A stretch of 9,816 nt of DNA from an uncultured Cryomorphaceae bacterium (GTDB taxonomy: Bacteria > Bacteroidota > Bacteroidia > Flavobacteriales > Schleiferiaceae). Positions 4,727 through 9,816 of the stretch are shown one piece after another. The position numbers and the translations under genes are program-made. The stretch's first letter is position 1. Each line of letters starts with the position of its first letter. The DNA lies in assembly GCA_937900215.1 (NCBI GenBank), contig CALCFH010000281.1, forward strand, positions 1-9,816, written 5' to 3'. The notes under the pieces are model-generated. The model saw only the letters and a program-made list of their open reading frames with translations, was not told the origin of the DNA and searched no databases.

Positions 4727-7519
4727 ATGAAGAAAACATACTCTTCAGTACTCGCTCTGCTCCTCTGTGGAGGAGTATTTGCTCAATCCAGCAACTCAAA
4801 TGAGCTACCAGCCGTTCGAGAAGCGCAAGCTCCGTCCAATAAGGCGCTTGAAAGCAAATCATTTCTAAGCTTCAATGGAGCCTATGGAAATCCAGAAAAC
4901 ACCGTTGTATGGAGTGAAGATTTCACAAACGGGATTCCATCAGGCTGGGGAAATGGTGGAACGGCTGCCGGTCTTCCTGATCCAGATGCAAAATGGGAAT
5001 ACCGCGGAGCAACCGGTGCTTTTCCAACAACCACAGGCAGTAGAGGAGCATATGGAAACCCTGCCTCTGTAATTACAGGGCCTACCAGTTCTACCGGATT
5101 TTTGATTTTCGATTCAAGTTTTTTAGACAATGCGGGTACCGCAGGAAATTTCGGAAACGGAATTGCAGCGAGCCCTCATTTTGCAACCATCACAACGCCA
5201 AACATTAATCTGGCCGCTAGCCCTCAGTTGTTCTTGAATTTTCATCAATACTACAGACGTTTCGCTGGTCCTGGAGGAAGCCAAGCAGTTCCAGCAACCT
5301 ATGTAGACTTTTCAACAGATGGTGGAATAACATGGCCAAACTCTGTAACCCTTAATAGCGGAGTAGCAGTGAATGGCGCAACAACTACCAATGATGCCCA
5401 GTCCATTAATGTTTCTGCTTTTATTGGAGGTTCCGCTACCGCAAAGATTCGCTTTCGTTTCGAAGGAGAATACTATTTCTGGATGTTGGATGACATTTCC
5501 TTAACTACTCCGAACCTATATAATATGGAGTTGGTTAGTGTAAACGGATTTAGCCCGACTAGCTTTATCATTGGAGATGGCTCTCAAATGGGTATAACCA
5601 CTCCTGCTCAAGCAAAAAGTTGGGCTTACTTAGCCTCAATTACAAATCAAGGCTCTGAACCTTTAACGGATGTTCAATTGCAAGTGGGTGTTTTAAAGAA
5701 CCTAGTTCCTTATACCACTTTATCCAGTCCTATTTTTGACACTGTATTGAGCGGTGCAACTTTAGACTATAACTCCTTAAACACTTTCGGAGATTTCTTC
5801 CTTCCAACGGATTTAGATTCCTATCAATTTTACTACACTGTTAGCTCTAATGAGGTAACACTAGGTACAGATACCACATGGTTTCACGTAACGCCTTCCC
5901 TTTTATCCTTAGACTTTAACTACTACTATAATGATATGGGGACGGCAAATATTGGAAATCAGGGATCTGCTATGGCAGTGCGTCTAGATCTAGATGCTGA
6001 TGACTTCTTATATGGAGTACAGCTTGGTTTAGGAAATACTACTGTTGCAGGAGGACAAGTTCAGGTGAGTTTATATGATTCATCTGCCTTCACAGGTTTT
6101 TTAACCGGATTTGACTCAGCACTTCGCCTAGACTCATTGGCTCCCTACACAATAACTGCGGGCGACGTTACCAATGCGAGCATAACTCTACCTCTGAACA
6201 GCACGCTTTTCATGAATTCGAGCAGACGCTCAGTGTATGTAGTGGTTACTATGTTTGCTAATGCCGGAGTTAATCCTATAGCCATACGAAATGACCAAAC
6301 GGTTAATCCAAACTTCCTAAATCAATCTTACCTATCAGCTATCATGTACCTTCCTGCAAACGGCCGTTGGTATACTGGTTATTCTGGATCTCGAACCTTC
6401 GCTTCACCCTGGATTCGTCTAATCTCAGACAACTTTGATGTTTGTGAATTTGTTTCTGTAGATTCTATCAGCAAAGTATCAAATCCTGCATTGTATGAAG
6501 TGAATTTTACTGCACCCAATGCAGAAAGATATGTTCTACAGATTAAAGAGAGCGCGGACAGCGTTTGGACAACTCCTAAGTCATGGACAGACAGTACATT
6601 AACTTCACAAAATGTGATCATGCGCTCACCAGGCGTTACCACAGATGTACGTATTGGAGCTCTGTTTGAAGGTCAGTGGATGTACAGCTGTGGATTTACC
6701 TTCACACCAGATTGCAAGCCCATGTCTGTGAATGCCATTGAACTTGTTGCACCATTCTGCGTAGGTGATTCAGCTCTACTAAAAGGTATAGCCAATGGTG
6801 GATTTAAAGCCAAAACTTTCAGATGGAATACAGGTGAAACAACACGTTTCATTTATGGCCAACAAGGAATGACCTATACGTTTGTAGCAACAGACCAGAA
6901 TGGTTGTAAAGACTCTGCGAGTGTTACAGTTTCTGATCTAAGCATCAATAACATGGCTCCTACTAATTTTGCAGTATCAAAGCCAAACCAAGTAACTTTT
7001 GTTGGAACATGGAGTCCGTCTAGCTTGGGTTCTGGAGTTACTTTAATAGGATATCGTATGGCTTACCGCCAAGCGGGCGTTGGAGCTCCTTGGACTACCA
7101 CTTCTTTATCTACTGCTACAACCGCTACTGTAGACTTTACTGGAAGTGGAAAACCTTCTGCCAATTATGAGTTTACAGCTTTTGCTCGAATAAACGACAA
7201 CGGAACTCCGCGCAACACACAGTATGCTTGTTTAGGTAGGAGATTCTACAACGGATCAGGTTTGAAGAACGACGGAAGTGTAGACGGAAATGCTGAGCTC
7301 TTTAGCGTTTATCCCAATCCAACCACCCGTTTTATAAACCTTATCGGAGACGGCATTGAGTCTGTTGAAATCATGAATTCGATTGGTCAGAGAGTATTAG
7401 AAATGCAAAATCCTGTAAATGGAAGCAGCATTGATCTAAGCGATTGGGCCAACGGAGCCTATTTGGTTAAGGTTATCCAAAACGGAGAAACCAAAACAGA
7501 AAGAATCATTAAGAACTAG
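4727..7519 (+). CDS. Type IX secreted multidomain surface or extracellular protein
   Basis: Exported by Sec and then by the type IX (Por) system. The signal peptide is residues 1-19 (MKKTYSSVLALLLCGGVFA, cleavage before Gln20). Residues about 62-262 look like a MAM / choice-of-anchor J jelly roll, from WSEDFTNGIPSGW to WMLDDISL (252-259). Residues about 265-570 are beta-rich and unassigned, with FNYYYNDMG opening what may be a second jelly roll. About 573-670 resembles a fibronectin III fold with cysteines; about 678-735 is an Ig/PKD-like repeat of the CVGDSALLKG ... DQNGCKDS type; about 744-838 is another FN3-like domain. The end, about 860-930, is a type A sorting domain: YPNPTT at 862-867, SIGQRVL, NGAYLVKV and a basic tail. 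No protease, glycosidase or other catalytic motif is visible, so adhesion or matrix roles are more likely than enzymatic ones. A strong terminator follows. Confidence 0.88.
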   Translation: MKKTYSSVLALLLCGGVFAQSSNSNELPAVREAQAPSNKALESKSFLSFNGAYGNPENTVVWSEDFTNGIPSGWGNGGTAAGLPDPDAKWEYRGATGAFPTTTGSRGAYGNPASVITGPTSSTGFLIFDSSFLDNAGTAGNFGNGIAASPHFATITTPNINLAASPQLFLNFHQYYRRFAGPGGSQAVPATYVDFSTDGGITWPNSVTLNSGVAVNGATTTNDAQSINVSAFIGGSATAKIRFRFEGEYYFWMLDDISLTTPNLYNMELVSVNGFSPTSFIIGDGSQMGITTPAQAKSWAYLASITNQGSEPLTDVQLQVGVLKNLVPYTTLSSPIFDTVLSGATLDYNSLNTFGDFFLPTDLDSYQFYYTVSSNEVTLGTDTTWFHVTPSLLSLDFNYYYNDMGTANIGNQGSAMAVRLDLDADDFLYGVQLGLGNTTVAGGQVQVSLYDSSAFTGFLTGFDSALRLDSLAPYTITAGDVTNASITLPLNSTLFMNSSRRSVYVVVTMFANAGVNPIAIRNDQTVNPNFLNQSYLSAIMYLPANGRWYTGYSGSRTFASPWIRLISDNFDVCEFVSVDSISKVSNPALYEVNFTAPNAERYVLQIKESADSVWTTPKSWTDSTLTSQNVIMRSPGVTTDVRIGALFEGQWMYSCGFTFTPDCKPMSVNAIELVAPFCVGDSALLKGIANGGFKAKTFRWNTGETTRFIYGQQGMTYTFVATDQNGCKDSASVTVSDLSINNMAPTNFAVSKPNQVTFVGTWSPSSLGSGVTLIGYRMAYRQAGVGAPWTTTSLSTATTATVDFTGSGKPSANYEFTAFARINDNGTPRNTQYACLGRRFYNGSGLKNDGSVDGNAELFSVYPNPTTRFINLIGDGIESVEIMNSIGQRVLEMQNPVNGSSIDLSDWANGAYLVKVIQNGETKTERIIKN

Positions 7520-7542
7520 ACTTTTCTAGAATACTTTCTTAG

Positions 7543-7578
7543 AAGGAGGCTACCCATTTGGGTGGCCTCTTTTTTTTT
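7543..7578 (+). terminator. Strong intrinsic terminator of the T9SS protein gene
   Basis: GAGGCTACCC (7546-7555), loop ATTT, then GGGTGGCCTC (7560-7569) form a 10-bp stem with one G-T wobble, followed by nine T (7570-7578). The T-run ends exactly at the tadA stop codon. On the minus strand the same hairpin is preceded by nine A but followed only by CTTCT, so it should work mainly on the plus strand, though it could also end tadA transcripts. Confidence 0.9.
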
Positions 7579-8025
7579 CTACTTTTTCCTTTTCTCTTGA
7601 AAAAAGCGCTGAAGCAACTGAGTACTTTCTTCGGCAAATAAACCTCCCACCACTTCGGTTCTTGGGTGCAATGTCAATCCACTCCAAGACTGATAGCCTC
7701 TCTTCTGATCGTAAGCACCAAAAACCACTCGCCCGATCTGACTCCAAAAAAGTGCTCCAGAACACATTACGCAGGGCTCTAGTGTTACATAAAGCGTGCA
7801 ATCAGGGAGGTACTTGGCTCCTAATGCATGACTTCCACCCGTTAAAACTTGCATCTCAGCATGGGCCGTAACATCAATCAATCGCTCGGTTAAATTATGC
7901 CCTCGCACAAGAATTTTCGTGTCGCCAACCAGCACCGCGCCAACCGGCACCTCATCTTCTTCAAATGCCTTAACTGCCTCTTTTAAGGCTTCACGCATGA
8001 AGTACTCATCAGTATAAAGTTCCAT
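7579..8025 (-). CDS. tadA: tRNA-specific adenosine deaminase TadA
   Basis: Deaminates adenosine 34 to inosine in the wobble position of tRNA-Arg(ACG), so that one tRNA reads CGU, CGC and CGA codons. The protein has 148 residues, normal for TadA. The zinc site of the cytidine/deoxycytidylate deaminase fold is complete: HAE at 55-57 (His ligand and catalytic Glu57) and PCVMC at 84-88 with Cys85 and Cys88. EVPVGAVLV (25-33) and Asn44 also match TadA. The text around the site (DVTAHAEMQVLT) fits Bacteroidota TadA better than guanine deaminase, the main alternative in this fold. The chosen ATG at 8025 gives the standard N-terminus just before YFMREALKEA. The gene is divergent from aspS over 45 bp and convergent with the T9SS gene; its stop touches the T-run of that gene's terminator. 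Confidence 0.95.
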   Translation of the reverse strand: MELYTDEYFMREALKEAVKAFEEDEVPVGAVLVGDTKILVRGHNLTERLIDVTAHAEMQVLTGGSHALGAKYLPDCTLYVTLEPCVMCSGALFWSQIGRVVFGAYDQKRGYQSWSGLTLHPRTEVVGGLFAEESTQLLQRFFQEKRKK

Positions 8026-8042
8026 TATGTAATCTTGCTATG

Positions 8043-8050
8043 TACTTTCG
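8043..8050 (+). promoter_or_regulatory. Candidate -7 element for aspS
   Basis: TACTTTCG followed by CGCC lies 20 nt before the aspS ATG at 8071. It is a close match to the elements before the holin-like gene (TACTTTAGC) and the M1 gene (TACCTTTCGC). Any -33 box would fall inside the first codons of tadA on the opposite strand; none is obvious. Confidence 0.5.
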
Positions 8051-8052
8051 CG

Positions 8053-8060
8053 CCAAGATA
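8053..8060 (-). promoter_or_regulatory. Candidate -7 element for tadA
   Basis: On the minus strand TATCTTGG (8060 to 8053) matches TAnnTTTG at all but one position and ends 27 nt before the tadA ATG at 8025. It is separated from the aspS element by only two bases, so the two polymerase footprints would overlap. Confidence 0.4.
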
Positions 8061-8070
8061 ATAGTATAGC

Positions 8071-9816
8071 ATGGGATTTCGAACACATCACTGCGGTGAA
8101 CTTACTCTTTCTGATAGTCAGAAAATCGTAACTCTATCCGGTTGGGTACAGCGTATTAGAGAACTAGGAGGTATGCTTTTCGTCGATTTAAGAGATCGAT
8201 ATGGAATAACTCAATTGGCTTTTAATGAAGAATGGGACGCCCCTTTACTTCAAGAAGCCAGTAAATTGGGAAGGGAAACTGTTGTTCAAATTGAAGGAAT
8301 TGTGATCGAAAGAAGCAATAAGAACCTTCAATTGGCCACGGGAGAAATTGAAATTCAAGTAAAGAGTTTGAAGGTTCTCAATCATGCCAAACTTCCCCCT
8401 TTTACGATTGAGGATGAAACCGACGGGGGAGATGAATTGAGAATGCAGTATCGATATTTAGACATCCGAAGAAGACCCGTGCGAGAGAACTTATTGCTTA
8501 GACATCAGCTAGGATTGGCTGTTCGTATCTATCTCTCAAAGCTAGGTTTTGCTGAAATTGAAACTCCCTTTTTGATTAAGTCTACACCTGAGGGAGCGCG
8601 TGACTTTGTGGTTCCATCACGCATGAATTCAGGGCAGTTTTACGCACTTCCTCAATCTCCTCAAACCTTTAAGCAGCTCTTAATGGTAGGCGGAATGGAT
8701 AGATATTTCCAGATTGTCAAGTGCTTTCGCGATGAAGATTTAAGAGCCGATAGACAGCCTGAATTCACTCAAATAGACTGTGAAATGGCCTTTGTTGAAC
8801 AAGAAGACATCCTGAAGACTTTTGAAGGAATGCTTATTCACGTCTTAAAAGAAATAAAAGGCGTAGAAATCACCTCGGTTCCTCGTATGACATACAACGA
8901 AGCCATGCGAACTTATGGAAATGACAAACCCGATATTCGGTTTGATATGAAGTTTGTTGAGCTAGATGAAAAGCTACGCGGAACAGACTTTAAAGTATTT
9001 ACAGACGCAGAATTGGTAGTTGGAATTCGAGTGGATGCAAAAGCTGACTTGAGCAGAAAAGAACTGGATGCACTTACAGATTACATCAAAAGACCTCAAA
9101 TTGGAATGACTGGGCTTATTTGGATGAAGCATCAAGAGGACAACACCTTTACTTCATCTGTAAATAAGTTCTTCGATTCCAATGCCTTGGCTGCTTGGGG
9201 AGATTCGTTTCAAACAAAAGCAGGCGATCTTATTCTAATATTGGCAGGAAATGCGAATAAAACAAGGAAAGCATTGAGTGAGCTGCGAATGCATCTTGGA
9301 AATCAATTAGGATTGAGAAAGCCAGATGAATTTGCTCCTCTTTGGGTTCTGGATTTTCCATTGCTTGAATGGGATGAAGACACCAAGCGTTGGCATGCCA
9401 TGCACCATCCCTTCACTTCACCCAAACCTGAAGATATGCATCTTATAGACTCAGAACCGGGCAAAGTAAGAGCCAATGCGTATGACATCGTTTTAAACGG
9501 ACATGAAATAGGCGGAGGATCTATACGAATACACGACAAAGGCCTTCAAAAAAAGATGTTCACTCTGCTGGGATTCAGCGATGAAGAAGCAAAGAAACAA
9601 TTTGGATTTTTGATGGATGCTTTCGAATACGGAGCGCCACCTCATGGAGGAATAGCTTTTGGCTTTGATAGACTAACCGCACTTTTGGGCGGACAAGAAT
9701 CTATTCGAGATTTTATCGCTTTCCCGAAAAACAACTCAGGAAGAGATGTAATGATTGACGCCCCTGCAAGCCTAAATGAAGATCAACTAAAAGAGCTCAG
9801 TATAGGGCTTATACAA
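8071..9816 (+). CDS. aspS: Aspartyl-tRNA synthetase, 3' end cut by window edge
   Basis: Class II synthetase that charges tRNA-Asp with aspartate in the cytoplasm. The ORF starts at ATG 8071 and is open for 582 codons to the window edge; the family runs about 585-590, so only a few residues are missing. The N-terminal OB-fold anticodon-binding domain is about 1-105 (CGELTLSD, GWVQRIRELGG). Motif 1 is near GFAEIETP (159-166), followed by TPEGARDF. Motif 2 is CFRDEDLRADRQPEFTQID (218-236), the bacterial-insert region follows at about 285-420, MHHPFTSP and NGHEIGGGSIRIH (476-488) come next, and motif 3 is GGIAFGFDRL (526-535) with Arg534. Leu32 and Lys84 sit where discriminating AspRS enzymes have Leu and Lys, so it is predicted to charge tRNA-Asp only. 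The gene shares a short divergent promoter region with tadA. Confidence 0.96.
   Translation, partial: MGFRTHHCGELTLSDSQKIVTLSGWVQRIRELGGMLFVDLRDRYGITQLAFNEEWDAPLLQEASKLGRETVVQIEGIVIERSNKNLQLATGEIEIQVKSLKVLNHAKLPPFTIEDETDGGDELRMQYRYLDIRRRPVRENLLLRHQLGLAVRIYLSKLGFAEIETPFLIKSTPEGARDFVVPSRMNSGQFYALPQSPQTFKQLLMVGGMDRYFQIVKCFRDEDLRADRQPEFTQIDCEMAFVEQEDILKTFEGMLIHVLKEIKGVEITSVPRMTYNEAMRTYGNDKPDIRFDMKFVELDEKLRGTDFKVFTDAELVVGIRVDAKADLSRKELDALTDYIKRPQIGMTGLIWMKHQEDNTFTSSVNKFFDSNALAAWGDSFQTKAGDLILILAGNANKTRKALSELRMHLGNQLGLRKPDEFAPLWVLDFPLLEWDEDTKRWHAMHHPFTSPKPEDMHLIDSEPGKVRANAYDIVLNGHEIGGGSIRIHDKGLQKKMFTLLGFSDEEAKKQFGFLMDAFEYGAPPHGGIAFGFDRLTALLGGQESIRDFIAFPKNNSGRDVMIDAPASLNEDQLKELSIGLIQ

Noticed and set aside
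3586..7519. Radical SAM plus T9SS protein as a peptide-modification and export system
   Set aside because: They share strand and neighbourhood only. The T9SS protein shows no precursor-like leader or repeated core, and no other maturation gene is present, so the evidence does not reach a system call.
7516..7529. CTAGA/TCTAG inverted repeat just after the T9SS gene
   Set aside because: The stem is only 5 bp and it lies just upstream of a far stronger terminator; it is likely chance.
7550..7801. 83-codon minus-strand frame overlapping tadA
   Set aside because: It overlaps the tadA coding sequence in another frame, runs through the terminator hairpin, and has no recognisable motif.
9303..9539. 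78-codon minus-strand frame inside aspS
   Set aside because: It is antisense to conserved AspRS coding sequence, including the HHPFTSP and GGGSIRIH motifs, and has no supporting features of its own.

Overview
The window looks like chromosomal DNA of a Bacteroidota bacterium, most likely a marine-type flavobacterium or a close relative. Three things point there: a secreted protein ending in a type IX secretion (Por) sorting domain, Bacteroidota-like promoter -7 elements (variants of TAnnTTTG) in front of several genes with little or no Shine-Dalgarno sequence, and protein sequences that read like Bacteroidota homologues throughout. Base composition is moderately AT-rich and fairly even across the genes. 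No mobile element, CRISPR array, tRNA or rRNA gene is visible.

Layout: an AT-rich leader (1-194) precedes a 313-residue orphan helix-turn-helix regulator (+). It converges on a 623-residue leukotriene-A4-hydrolase-type M1 aminopeptidase lipoprotein (-), and a perfect palindrome at the end of the regulator gene separates them. A 143-bp divergent promoter region leads to a small four-helix membrane protein of the phage-holin superfamily IV type (+), then to a lone radical SAM protein with a single-cluster twitch/SPASM-like C-terminus (+). Next is a 930-residue T9SS-exported multidomain protein (+), closed by a strong intrinsic terminator. That terminator abuts the stop codon of tadA, the tRNA adenosine deaminase gene (-). 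tadA diverges from aspS, aspartyl-tRNA synthetase (+), which runs off the right edge and lacks only its last few codons.

How the genes relate: tadA and aspS both act on tRNA decoding and share a 45-bp divergent promoter with two -7-like elements only 2 bp apart. The aminopeptidase and the T9SS protein belong to the cell envelope or exterior. The radical SAM gene has no recognisable peptide precursor or partner enzyme nearby, so its substrate is unknown. Most of the window is ordinary housekeeping and envelope content. The points most worth checking are the recurring TACTTT promoter element, the interlocked tadA/aspS promoters, the possibly leaderless radical SAM transcript and its twitch-type cysteine spacing, and the palindrome that serves as coding sequence and possible two-way terminator.
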